A stretch of 64,000 bases of DNA from Myxocyprinus asiaticus. Lineage: Eukaryota > Chordata > Actinopteri > Cypriniformes > Catostomidae. The stretch covers positions 47,713,094-47,777,093 of the forward strand of contig NC_059358.1 in assembly GCF_019703515.2 (NCBI RefSeq). Reading direction: 5' to 3'. The notes under the pieces were generated by a model that ran no database searches, was not told the DNA's origin, and saw only the letters and a list, made by a program, of their open reading frames with translations. Below, piece by piece: positions 35,170-44,506 of the stretch (position 1 is its first letter; each line of letters opens with the position of its first letter). The position numbers and the translations under genes were made by a program.

Positions 35170-35700
35170 CTGTTACTGTTTTATTGTGTGAGGAACTGCT
35201 CCAACTGATTCTGTGCACAAGTGAATTGTCCGACTGATTCAGACCAATTCACGAACTGATTCAGACCATATTGCTAACCATTGTGACCGATACATTGAAA
35301 AGAACTGACTCAAGAGAGTGGTTCTTTCTCAAATCGAACATTACTAATTCTGATTCTAAAAAGCTAACAGAGAATACCACATGACTTGAGTGCTAAAATA
35401 TTGTGAGGGAAAATGTAACGGTGCAGTATTTGATTGCAGTACTTCAACAAATCAATCAATTAATAGATAAATTAGCTTAGATACTGAAAAGCTACATGGT
35501 TTAAAAAATTGCAACCTACCATGCTACTGAGAAAAATAGTTAAGCAAAAAGCTTTGCTACTTCAACGCTACTGCCTAACGTTGGCGATTACTCCTTCAGT
35601 GACAAATGCTGTCCCAAAGTGTGTGGATTTCCACTGCAATCCAATGCACACATGGGAAATCTAATTTACTTAAATGACTTTTTACCTTCTGTTTATGTCT
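35170..35700. other. unassigned sequence
   Basis: Probably intronic, as it precedes the FOXO acceptor. Nothing recognised. Confidence 0.4.
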
Positions 35701-35702
35701 TT

Positions 35703-35998
35703 ATTTAAACATTTTCAGTTTCACATACACAGTTCACAGTGTAAACATGCACAGTGCAGGGCAGAAAAAGCATTTGAATCCTTGGAATTAATAACTGGTT
35801 GACCCCTCTTTTGGCAGCCATAACCTCCACCAAATGTTTCCTGTAATTGCTGATCAGACCTGCACAACAATCAGGAGGAATTTTGCACCATTCCTCTTGA
35901 CAAGATTTTTTCAATTCAGCAATATTCTTGGGATGTCTGATGTGAAGTGCTCTCGAGGTCATGCCGAAGCATCTCAATCGATTTAAGGTCAATATTTA
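35703..35998 (-). pseudogene. Tc1-like transposase C-terminal fragment in the FOXO intron
   Basis: The minus-strand frame 35705-35992 contains a Tc1 transposase tail: NIAELKKSCQEEWCKIP, then CAGLISNYRKHLVEVMAAKRG, matching the region after the catalytic glutamate in Tc1 proteins. The text upstream on the minus strand (LNRLRCFGMTSRALH) is the decayed equivalent of the NPIE-LW block. The rest of the element and its terminal repeats are absent. It ends about 77 bases before the exon start at 36075. Confidence 0.75.
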
Positions 35999-36039
35999 CA
36001 ATTAATGGATTTCCTGTCTAAAGAATACTGTTTTAACAC

Positions 36040-36074
36040 CGAGTTCTTTTTCCCTTTTCCTGTCTTAATTCTAG
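36040..36074 (+). promoter_or_regulatory. splice acceptor of the FOXO last coding exon
   Basis: A pyrimidine tract TTCTTTTTCCCTTTTCCTGTC is followed by TTAATTCTAG at 36065-36074. The next codon AAC opens NSIRHNLS, exactly where known FOXO genes are interrupted by their intron inside the forkhead domain. Confidence 0.9.
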
Positions 36075-37505
36075 AACTCCATTCGCCACAATCTGTCCCT
36101 GCACACACGCTTCATCCGTGTTCAGAATGAGGGAACAGGCAAGAGTTCCTGGTGGATGCTAAATCCTGAGGGAGGCAAGTCGGGAAAAGCCCCTCGCCGC
36201 CGAGCCGTCTCCATGGACAACAGCACCAAGTACTTGAAGAGCAAAAGGCGAGTGAGCTGTAAGAGGGATGCTGGGAAAGCTGAGCAGGGTGCAAAGCCAC
36301 CGGTGGGATTCTGTAGCTCTCTAGAGCATTGCAGTCCTACTATAATGTCTGGTACAGGTGGGCCAGTGGTTAGGGAGGACTATGACTCCTGGACAGATCT
36401 CCATTCACGTACCAGCTCTTCAGCTTCAACACTTAGTGGTTGCCTGTCACCCATCCTAGTGGAGGGGGAGCTAGGAGAGCCTGAGGAGGGAAGGTTATCT
36501 TGCTCCACGTCTCCATGCCTCTACCCCAGTCCCACCAGTGCCCACTCACCTGCATCCCACTGCAATGCAGATCTCAGGACCAACAGCTACCAACAGCACC
36601 AGCCCCCAGGCGATCAACACCTTTCCTACCACTACAACAGTGATGTAAAAAGACAGGGCTCCAGCTGTGACTCAGCTTATGGCCAAACAAGTGTGGGCAT
36701 GATTCACCACCATTCCTCCATGCAGACTTTTGAAGAGAGCACCAGCTTCTCTGGTAGTATGCAGGCCTACACAAGTACCAGCACCTTGCAGAGTCTGTTG
36801 ACCAGAGGAACCCAATTCAGTGTCAAGGACATGATGCTTGGGAAGGTGAATTTGGTCCACTCCATGATGGTTGCTCAAGGCAATCCGGTAGGATGCAGCA
36901 GTAGCCAGCATGGTCACAATAACACTCCTGCTCATGACCCTTCCTCTAAAACATCTCACAGCTACAACATCATTCAAAGCTTGAGCCAAGACCATCACCA
37001 TGCGGTAGTACACTCTCAACCCAGTGATGAACACATGCAGTTATACATGCATAAAGCTCCTTACCAATACAGCCCCCAAGCCCACACACATTTCCCAGCA
37101 TCCACCACACTCCACCCAAGCCCTGCAGGCATGCAAGGAATCCCACAGGATACCTGCCACCTTGAAACAGCCCCGTATCCACACCCCCACCCCGACATTT
37201 ACACCAATACATATCAGCACAGTATGCCTGAAGGACCATACCACCAACCTCAGGAGGCAGGGGAAAGGTACCACTACCACCACCCTCATCAGATCTACCC
37301 TCACGAGTGGCTGCCAGCTGACCTGGATATGTTCCATAGCAGCCTAGACAGTGACTTCGAGTCCATCCTCCTCCATGACATTCTGGACACGGGAGGGGAT
37401 GATGACTGCAATTTGGACTCCTCATTGGCACAGGGAATGGGCATGGGCTTAAGATTCAGAGTTACAGAGCAGAACCACAACAAACAGAGCTGGGTGCCCG
37501 GATAA
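36075..37505 (+). CDS. foxo6: FOXO transcription factor, last coding exon (FOXO6-like)
   Basis: Partial gene: 476 codons from the splice acceptor to TAA at 37503-37505. It begins with the second half of the forkhead DNA-binding domain (NSIRHNLSLHTRFIRVQNEG, KSSWWMLNPEGGK). Next is the PRRRAVSMDN motif, whose serine (36210-36212) is the conserved AKT site in the nuclear localisation region, and a basic stretch KSKRRVSCKR. RTSSSASTLSGCLSP corresponds to the third AKT/CK1 cluster, but the arginine at -5 is histidine (CAT, 36402-36404). CLYPSPTSAHSPA resembles the FOXO6 LMYPSPASALSPA segment. The middle is rich in His, Gln and Ser. The C-terminal activation region PADLDMFHSSLDSDFESILL is closest to FOXO6, and the protein ends QSWVPG as FOXO3 and FOXO6 do. 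FOXOs act in the nucleus downstream of insulin/PI3K-AKT signalling. Exon 1 is not in the window. Paralogue (6a, 6b or a divergent FOXO) is not settled. Confidence 0.9.
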   Translation, partial: NSIRHNLSLHTRFIRVQNEGTGKSSWWMLNPEGGKSGKAPRRRAVSMDNSTKYLKSKRRVSCKRDAGKAEQGAKPPVGFCSSLEHCSPTIMSGTGGPVVREDYDSWTDLHSRTSSSASTLSGCLSPILVEGELGEPEEGRLSCSTSPCLYPSPTSAHSPASHCNADLRTNSYQQHQPPGDQHLSYHYNSDVKRQGSSCDSAYGQTSVGMIHHHSSMQTFEESTSFSGSMQAYTSTSTLQSLLTRGTQFSVKDMMLGKVNLVHSMMVAQGNPVGCSSSQHGHNNTPAHDPSSKTSHSYNIIQSLSQDHHHAVVHSQPSDEHMQLYMHKAPYQYSPQAHTHFPASTTLHPSPAGMQGIPQDTCHLETAPYPHPHPDIYTNTYQHSMPEGPYHQPQEAGERYHYHHPHQIYPHEWLPADLDMFHSSLDSDFESILLHDILDTGGDDDCNLDSSLAQGMGMGLRFRVTEQNHNKQSWVPG

Positions 37506-37554
37506 ACACCACCCCCCTGGAATATTACTTGAATATTAGTAGAGGCATTACTGC

Positions 37555-37815
37555 CCACACACCAACCAGCAGTTCCTGCTGAAAAGACCAGTTTAGACCA
37601 GTATGAATTGCCTGGCAGTTTCTAGCTGGTTTATGCTGGTTGGTGCTGTTTTTATTCTGGTCTGTCTGCTGGATCAGCAATGTTGTGTACCAGCAAAAAA
37701 TGCTGATCAACCAGCATTCTTTTGAAACTGGTTGACCAAGGTAGGCTTTCTGGTTAGGCTAGTTAAGAAGCTTGGTGGGGACACCAGCTTCTCATGCTGG
37801 GAACCAGCACAGCTG
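37555..37815. repeat. GCTGGT/ACCAGC-rich repeat just 3' of FOXO
   Basis: Within 260 bases the words ACCAGC/CCAGCA and GCTGGT/TGCTGG occur many times in both orientations (for example 37560, 37629, 37638, 37689, 37714, 37782, 37805). This resembles a fish interspersed repeat with the same words. It begins about 50 bases after the stop codon, so it may be in the 3' UTR, where inverted copies could fold. Confidence 0.6.
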
Positions 37816-37820
37816 TAATT

Positions 37821-39785
37821 TTCAACAGATGTGGGGTTTCAACACCCCACCCATGTTCAGGATGAATGCACTGTGCTGACACTCATCAAACCAAGATGAA
37901 AATCTTGTTTGTAAAAAACTGCCTTTTGATTTCTGTTTCTGCCTGCTTATGTGTTCATGTTGTGTGTTCATGCATTTAAACCTGATCTGTCTTTTACAGT
38001 TTCTCTTTGTCCCAGTTTGCTTTGTGTCAAACCCCTTTAATCTCACTGACTGAACCGTGATGACAATCTATGCTATGTTGCTCAACATTTATTTTGTTCT
38101 TCAGTCAAAATCTAACTCTGAACTTTGAGCACTTTAAACGCATTGAGCAAATCCATATTTATAATCTTGTACAGCAGAGGTGCAGGGAAAGAGGGCAGCA
38201 AATAACATGTAGGGACACCCAAATGAAATGTAGCATTATTAATCAGATCGCCTACAGCTGCCAGCTCATCAGACATCTGACCTTTTCATATTCCTAATGA
38301 ATTTATTAGGTTTTAATTTCTTCAGTAACTTCAAGCCATAAGAAATGTATAGTATATACTTTGTTCTTAGTGGGCCTCAGTAACTTGTTAAATTCTACTT
38401 ACCCCCTACATCGCTCACTTCTCTATTGACAGCAGCTTGATTGAAATTCAGTGTGTTGTTTTTTTAATCTCCAAACTGATGCTGCAGTGATGCATCATTA
38501 TTGCAGACTGAATGCAGCCCTTCCATCAAGAGACCAGAATATCATAAAGATTTAGAGGTAGGTTTAAATCCAGTTGACATTAAAATCTGACCTCTTTTTA
38601 TTGTCCTGTTTTCTTTCATGGCCAAAAAGAATTTCAAAGAAAGCTTGTAGGCTGGACTGAGGGTTCGGTGAAATTTTAATACCAGTTTAGGAAATCATTA
38701 TTACTCATGGGTGCTATACTCTTCTCAGCCATGTGTGTGTGAGAGTTTGTGGTTTCCAGGACTTCTCCTGATACTCCACCCCCATGCTCTTCTCTTTTGC
38801 TCCTTGAGTAAAGCAGGTGGGAGTGAAATGGGGTCTGCCATTATGCCAACAGGTCAAGTGTATCTCACTCCATCAAACATATTCCCATCTCTAGACACCA
38901 TTCTTCTGCTAAGGTGATGTGGCAGCATTTTGTGTCAGTTAATATCTACTTCCACACACATAGACCATCTCCTGTTTTTCAACTGAAGTGTCATTCTAAA
39001 TAGCTCATACTGAATTACATTATGTTCTAAAAGAAAGACTCAAGATTGTTGGAATAAAAGCAAATGAAAGGATATTTATATAATTTGGTGTAAGCTCCGT
39101 CCTTCGGTTCAGCACTCCGATGCTTGTTAGAACCATCAGATCCTTCCGGGGTGATGACGGCAGGGGAGCAGAGCTTACCTCTGCCCAGGACAGGATGTAA
39201 ACTGGTGGAGATGGGGTGGGATGGGGGGTGAAAACACAGAAGTATGTGAACAATGGGAGGCAGCTGGCAGGCTTATAAAGCAGAGGCTATATTGTGATTG
39301 GATGAGATGCCGGAGAGTATGAATCCCGAGATATTCCTGCTAGAACTACGCATACGCTTACATATACAGAGAAAATGAGGTTGCTCAATTCTACTATAAA
39401 CTATAAAAATTAGAAATTAAGACAGACTATGAAAGTCATGTATCAGAGAGACTCTTTGTGTCTGTCTTTCCATTGGTTTCGGTGTTTGGAATTAAATCAT
39501 GTTTTCTTACTGTGCTCTGGCTCTTATTTTGTACAAACAAAATCTATATATTAAAAATATTGTATGATAGTTTTTATGAATTAATGTGAAGTTAAGAAGT
39601 TTCTTGATTTCATTCCTTTTTATTTCTTTTGTTTAGAGAATGTTTCTCATCATTTGGTGACTAAATAAATAAGACGATATTGCAAATTGTCATATCTGGT
39701 CTACTCTGTTCTTCATTTTTACTCTGTGTTATGTAATAATAACCCACATCACTGGGTTAGACTGCTATGTTGATCGGAACTGCAC
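37821..39785. other. FOXO 3' flank, unassigned
   Basis: About 2 kb. Part may be 3' UTR. AATAAA-type hexamers occur (for example about 39053 and 39663) but no polyadenylation site can be fixed by eye. A GGGGTGGGATGGGGGG patch lies near 39212-39228. Confidence 0.4.
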
Positions 39786-39787
39786 CC

Positions 39788-39868
39788 AAGAATTTCACAC
39801 ACCATTGCACTTGTGTATATGGCCGTGTGACAATAAAGTGATTTGATTTGATTTGATTTGATTTGACA
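39788..39868 (+). mobile_element. 3' tail of a retroposon
   Basis: GTGACAATAAAGTGATTTGA followed by four or five TTTGA/ATTTG pentamers is the typical 3' tail of fish LINE/SINE repeats. Only about 80 bases are recognisable. Confidence 0.55.
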
Positions 39869-39888
39869 TCAGGACCATTAAAATGCTC

Positions 39889-39891
<3 letters not shown>

Positions 39892-39938
<47 letters not shown>
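39892..39938. repeat. (TG)n microsatellite
   Basis: Uninterrupted TG run of about 45 bases. Confidence 0.95.
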
Positions 39939-39939
<1 letters not shown>

Positions 39940-39940
<1 letters not shown>

Positions 39941-40212
39941 ATGTTTATACTACATTGTCGGGACCAAATGTCCCCAGAAGGATAGTAAAACATGAGATCA
40001 CCTACCTAGTGAGGCCCAGCCAGCGGTCCCCATGATGGAAATGGCTTATTAAACAAACTTTTTTTTTTTTTTTTTTTTTAAATGTAAAAATGCAAAATGT
40101 TTTCTGTGAGGGTTAGGTTTAGGGGTAGGGTTAGGGTTAGGGGATAGAAATTATCATTAGATCTGTATAAAATCCATAAAATGCATGGAAGTCTATGGAG
40201 AGTCCCCACAAT
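39940..40212. mobile_element. interspersed repeat with telomere-like core
   Basis: It starts CATGTTTATACTACATTGTC with GGGACCAAATGTCCCC just inside and ends GGAGAGTCCCCACAATGATAT, giving an inverted GGGAC/GTCCCC relation between ends. Inside are a T run (40060-40079) and GGTTAGGTTTAGGGGTAGGG plus TTAGGGTTAGGGG (40111-40143), matching the vertebrate telomere unit. I recognise it as a dispersed fish repeat and not a telomere. Confidence 0.55.
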
Positions 40213-40228
40213 GATATTATAACAAGTT

Positions 40229-40241
<13 letters not shown>

Positions 40242-40280
<39 letters not shown>
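40242..40280. repeat. (GA)n microsatellite
   Basis: GA run after a short TG run. Confidence 0.95.
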
Positions 40281-40282
<2 letters not shown>

Positions 40283-40703
40283 GGGTGGGGTGCTGGGCAT
40301 CTAATAAGGCTTGTTATCTCCTGTGAAGCTGGAGTTTGGTCACAGCTGTCATACTCCCGTCTAAGGAAGTCACAGAGGGAGTGCGCCTCTCCATACAGCC
40401 ATATTGTCTTCTCACTAGGGAGCTTCAGTCCCTCCCTATCTGCCAGAGATATGTGCTTTTAATTTACTCAAATCTGCCAGTACCTCACTAGTGAGGAGAG
40501 AGAAAGATTTGTAGGAAAATGGGGCATGCTGAGAGACATACTGTTGATATGAAAAAAACAAAACAAAAAAAACTTCTGGTTATTTATCCTACAGTGTACT
40601 ACTCTGAAGCATGCAAGTAATGTTATAATTTAGAAGCATGGGAAGATAATCAAATTGGGTCTGTCTTTTAGGTTACAATAACATATAATATGTACTATAT
40701 TGT
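40281..40703. other. unassigned sequence
   Basis: About 420 bases; no feature recognised. Confidence 0.4.
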
Positions 40704-41060
40704 GGTAAAGGAATTGTTCACCCAAAAATGTAAATTCTGTCATAATTTATTCACCTTCATGTCATTTCAGAAGAAATTTAGCAGAATTTTCACACTGCTC
40801 TTTTCTATCTAATGAAGGCATAGATTGGCCAGGGGAGGTCAAGCTAATGACCTAAACTTTGATCTGTTCCTAACACAAAGCTATTGTATGGATTTTGACA
40901 ACTTGGAATTCAGTGCACAAGTCATATGGATTGCTTTTCTGATTCTTTTGCCCTTTTTGGTGCTTGACTGCATCCATTTGCTTTTAATTTATGGAAAAGA
41001 GCACCATGGAGATTCTGATAAACATCTCACTTTGTGTTTCAGAACAAAGTAAGTAAAGTG
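40704..41060. mobile_element. MITE family M, left part
   Basis: Begins AAAGGAATTGTTCACCCAAA, with TAAATTCTGTCATAATTTATTCACC next; the right inverted end is missing. Confidence 0.65.
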
Positions 41061-41188
41061 AGGCTGGTGAAGGTATAGAGGTTAATGAGCACCGCAGTGG
41101 AATGCTGTGAGTTAGTGAGAAGGATAGTGTCCTATTATCCAGTGTGCAGTTTAGTCTTACTCTCTGTCTGTCATCTGGAACCAACAGC

Positions 41189-41191
<3 letters not shown>

Positions 41192-41255
<64 letters not shown>
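41192..41255. repeat. (GA)n microsatellite
   Basis: Uninterrupted GA run of about 62 bases. Confidence 0.95.
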
Positions 41256-41258
<3 letters not shown>

Positions 41259-41387
41259 AGTCCCTGGGTTCAGCACACAGTAACTACATCACTTGATTGT
41301 ACAGTACATGCTACAAGCACTCTCTAGCTCTGTTCCAAAACCTAGCAAGCTGCCCTACTCTCTACTGTCTACACAGGCAGCTACACA

Positions 41388-41560
41388 TTGCCAAAAGTAT
41401 GTGGAAACCCCCTTATATTAGTAACAGTTTTCCTGTTTCAGCTACTGTACCCATTACTAACAGGTGCATAAAATAAAATATTTTCTGTTCCAGGCTCTGG
41501 GCACAAAGCAAGGTCCATAAAGAAATGATTCAATGAGTCTGGGATGGATAATGTTGGATA
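41388..41560. mobile_element. terminal fragment of a Tc1/mariner-like element
   Basis: ACATTGCCAAAAGTATGTGG followed by AAACCCCC and later CTAACAGGTGCATAAAATAAA matches the outer segment of a fish Tc1-like family whose terminus reads CCAAAAGTATGTGGACACCC. No transposase left. Confidence 0.6.
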
Positions 41561-41941
41561 ATGGTGTGGGTAATACCATAGTACTTCTTGGTACTTTTTG
41601 TTAGTCTTCTCATTCTCTCTTTCTCAACCCGTCGTGGTTTTTTCTCTCATGGTTCTCTCATTCTTTATTCATCTAGAATGGCGGTTCCCCTTAATCACCT
41701 TAGAGTGTTTATGATCAGTGCTTGTAGATTAGAAGAGAAGCCTCTGAAGACTGATTCTGATTAAAAGAAGATAATAAGCTGTAAATCAGTCACTGTTGAC
41801 TTTCAAGCAGTTGAACAGCAGGCTTACTCAACAGCCTATAGATGAGTATTGACTGTCACGCACACACGGTTTGGTTTAACTGCTGAGCAGCGAACAGATA
41901 GTTACAAGGAAACTTGTGCTCTTCACAAGCAGAGGTTCTGG
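41561..41941. other. unassigned sequence
   Basis: About 380 bases; no feature recognised. Confidence 0.4.
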
Positions 41942-42490
41942 ACTTTTTACCAAAAACGTAAATTTTCTCATCATTTACTTACCCTAGTGTTGTTCCAAAC
42001 CTGTATGACTTTCTATCTTCCGCAGAAAAAATAAGAGGATGTTTCGCAGAATCTCAGAGGTTCTCTTACCCATTCAAAGAAAGATGGTAGTGATTCACAC
42101 TGTTGAGCTCCAAAAAGGACAAAACAATGCAACTTAACATCATTTTGTCTTCACTATACGCTATGCAAAATTTTATTTCAATTCAATTTCAATTCAGTTC
42201 AGAACACTCCGGGCTGTCAGTAAAGGGTTAAACTGTCGACGTACCGATTCATGTGACAAAACAACATTGCTTGTAAAATTACTTGTATAGACTACTTTTA
42301 TGGTGCTTTTATGTTTTGTTTTGTAGCTTGAAAGCCCTTGGTCACTATATGCTTTCATTGTATGGAAAGAACAGTGTGATCATTCTGCTAAACATCTCCT
42401 TTTGTGTTACACAGATAAAAGAAACTCAGGTAGGTACGAGGTGAGTAAATAATGACAGAAATGTCATTTTTGGGTGAACTATTCCTTTAA
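41942..42490. mobile_element. MITE family M, near-full copy
   Basis: Left part AAATTTTCTCATCATTTACTTACCCTAG...GTATGACTTTCT and right end GTGAGTAAATAATGACAGAA...TTTTGGGTGAACTATTCCTTTAA are inverted relatives, as in the copies at 5186 and 59352. The outermost left end is degraded. Confidence 0.7.
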
Positions 42491-42617
42491 CCAATGGGAA
42501 TGTCGGATCAGACTGTAATCTCTGAGGATGCAACAGTGCTGCAAATACATCTTTTATGACACAGTGTGTCCTTAAGCACTGTTAACACACTCTTTTCACA
42601 ACTCTCTTCAGCCCAGA

Positions 42618-42622
<5 letters not shown>

Positions 42623-42653
<31 letters not shown>
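42623..42653. repeat. (GA)n microsatellite
   Basis: Uninterrupted GA run. Confidence 0.95.
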
Positions 42654-42660
<7 letters not shown>

Positions 42661-42829
42661 CGACTGTCATTTCCTTTGCTGAGGGTATCAGTAATTCCCG
42701 CTCTGTGATTGTGCTCCTCTGCTGTAAGTGGCCTGAACTGAGAGTTGCAGTATAGACTGAGGCAGCAGACATCTCATTACACTCCCTCAACACACCACTA
42801 CCAGAGCAGAGCCAGAGGAGGAGAGAGGA

Positions 42830-43365
42830 GAGATGGTGTCGCAGCAGGCCTCTTCGGTGACACCATGAGTGCTTTCACCGAGCAGTTCCAAACAGCTAAA
42901 AAGCAGTTGCAAGAGAACAAGCACAATCAGTAGCATGGCGTTGTGATTTACGATTCCCATAGCATCTTCAACTGACGCAGCGTCGAAGTGACCGACTTGA
43001 AAGGGAATGGTCTGGTTATGACTGTAACCTTGGCTCCCTTAAAGGAGGAAACGATACGCTGCGCATGCTCGCCACACTGCTGATTTTGTTGCTGTAAAGG
43101 GACCAAGAGATGTGCTCACCTCCCTTCAGTTTAAAAATCCTGATGAAATGGCATTGTGCTCCGGTTTATATGCCTGTGATGATCAGGGGCGGAGCGTCAA
43201 TCGGCATCTATTTTGCAATAGATTGGCGTGATGGTAAGGGCCTCAGAGGTCATCACTCCTGGGAGGAGCTCCCATAGTGTTAGCTCCTGATGCAGCGTCT
43301 TGTTCCCTCCATTCAGTGAACCAGGGTTTCAGTCATAAACGAAATATTTTTTCAGAATGGGAGAA
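42830..43365 (+). mobile_element. fragment of a second DIRS family (gag tail plus terminal repeats)
   Basis: The plus-strand frame to 42933 contains AGLFGDTMSAFTEQFQTAKK, homologous to the gag segment AGLFGDTVEDFAQQFSTVKQ of the neighbouring DIRS element but clearly diverged. It ends shortly after. Downstream come terminal-repeat-like words: GACGCAGCGTCGAAGTGACC, TTGGCTCCCTTAAAGGAGGA AACGATACGCTGCG, and near 43300 GCAGCGTCTTGTTCCCTCCA. These echo the GTCGAAGTAGTGAC and AACGAGACGTTGGT motifs of the DIRS ends. The orientation is opposite to that of the adjacent element. Confidence 0.6.
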
Positions 43366-43368
43366 ATC

Positions 43369-43577
43369 GTCATGGTTACTGGTGTAACCTCTGTTCCCTG
43401 ATGGAGGGAACGAGACGTTGGTGTCGAAGTAGTGACACTAGGGGTCACTCTTGGGAGCGCGAGACACCTCTGGTCTTTGATAAAAGGCCAATGAAAATTG
43501 GCGAGTGGTATTTGCATGCCACTCCCCCGAACATACGGGTATAAAAGGAGCTGGTATGCAACCACTCATTCAGGTTT
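43369..43577. repeat. DIRS copy 1, left terminal repeat (element 3' end)
   Basis: The outer ~50 bases (GGTTACTGGTGTAACCTCTG and following) are unique to this end. From GACGTTGGTGTCG inward it is the inverse of the right end. It contains GGGTATAAAAGGAGCTGG, a TATA-like box in both terminal repeats. It retains about 17 bases (GAGCGCGAGACACCTCT) that the right repeat has lost. Confidence 0.9.
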
Positions 43578-43642
43578 TACGCTGAGGAGCCTATATACGG
43601 TCCGGCCATTTCAGCGGGTAGTTCAGCATTGTGGTAGGAGGG

Positions 43643-43751
43643 ACCAACGTCTCGTTCCCTCCATCAGGGAACGGAGGTTACACCAGTAACCATGACATTC
43701 CCTATCTGTCACTCACTCGACGTTGGTGTCGATGTAGTGACACTAGGGGTC
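43643..43751. repeat. DIRS copy 1, internal complementary region
   Basis: 43643-43694 is the reverse complement of the left outer end (43369-43422) and 43698-43751 is the reverse complement of the right outer end (49669-49722). They abut with only a base or so between, as if the two element ends were joined. This segment is the template thought to align both ends during circle formation. Confidence 0.9.
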
Positions 43752-44506
43752 CCTATACAAAACGCCACAAGGCTGAACTGTGTTACGTGAACTGGTGGTG
43801 TGTGGTGGGCAGACTTGCTGTGTGCCTCATAGCCAGCACACCAGGTCGACACGTAACCTCCCCCAACACAGTTATGAGTGTCAAACGGCCCTTTTTGGGG
43901 ACAAGTCGACTACCCAAAGATAGAGACGGGCTTAACCCAGTCGTGGCCTTTTTTCCCCTTCTCTTTTTCCACTCCCTAAAAAAAGAAGGGGGATTATCCG
44001 ACTGGGCCGCCAGGTCTAGTCGGGGGGTGTCCCTCCCAAGGGGAGGACACCGCGGAGACCACACCGCACCCCAGAGAGGAGGGGAATATTTAAGTGGAAG
44101 AATACGTCACATGGTCTTTCCAACCATGTGGAGAGCCTTCAAGGTAGATCCTGCCCAATGGAGGAGTTACTACAAACATGGAGACTGGGGCAGAGGGGCT
44201 CTGCCCAAGGAAGACGCAGTTTGCCAACAGGGAAACAAATTAGCGGAAGATATAGATCCCATGGGGTTAGCCTTACAGGGAACCACCACATGCAGAGCAC
44301 CTACCCCAGAACCGGGCTCTTAGTTAGCGCATGTACTGGGCCAGCAGTGAGTCTCTCCGAAAACTCGACTGCCACAGGGCTCGGAGGAAGTCAACCAGGG
44401 AACAACTTTTGTGAACACTACTGGGAATTAACAGCGCACGTCTTCAGCTCAAAAGGAGGTGGAAGGTGCTATGTGCAAGCGATACACCTGGCCGGCTATC
44501 CCGGGC

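Noticed and set aside
1..36074. FOXO exon 1 (first half of the forkhead domain)
   Set aside because: No SYADLI or KGDSNSSAGWK-type coding found on the plus strand; presumed to lie upstream of the window.
36672..37431. Antisense and alternate-frame ORFs inside the FOXO exon
   Set aside because: They overlap a clearly conserved FOXO coding frame and are shadows of its composition.
40105..40145. Telomere or recent telomere fusion
   Set aside because: Only about four imperfect TTAGGG units, inside a dispersed repeat with its own borders.
42745..42933. Small independent protein of about 60 residues
   Set aside because: Its last 30 residues match DIRS gag, so it is a TE remnant, not a host gene.
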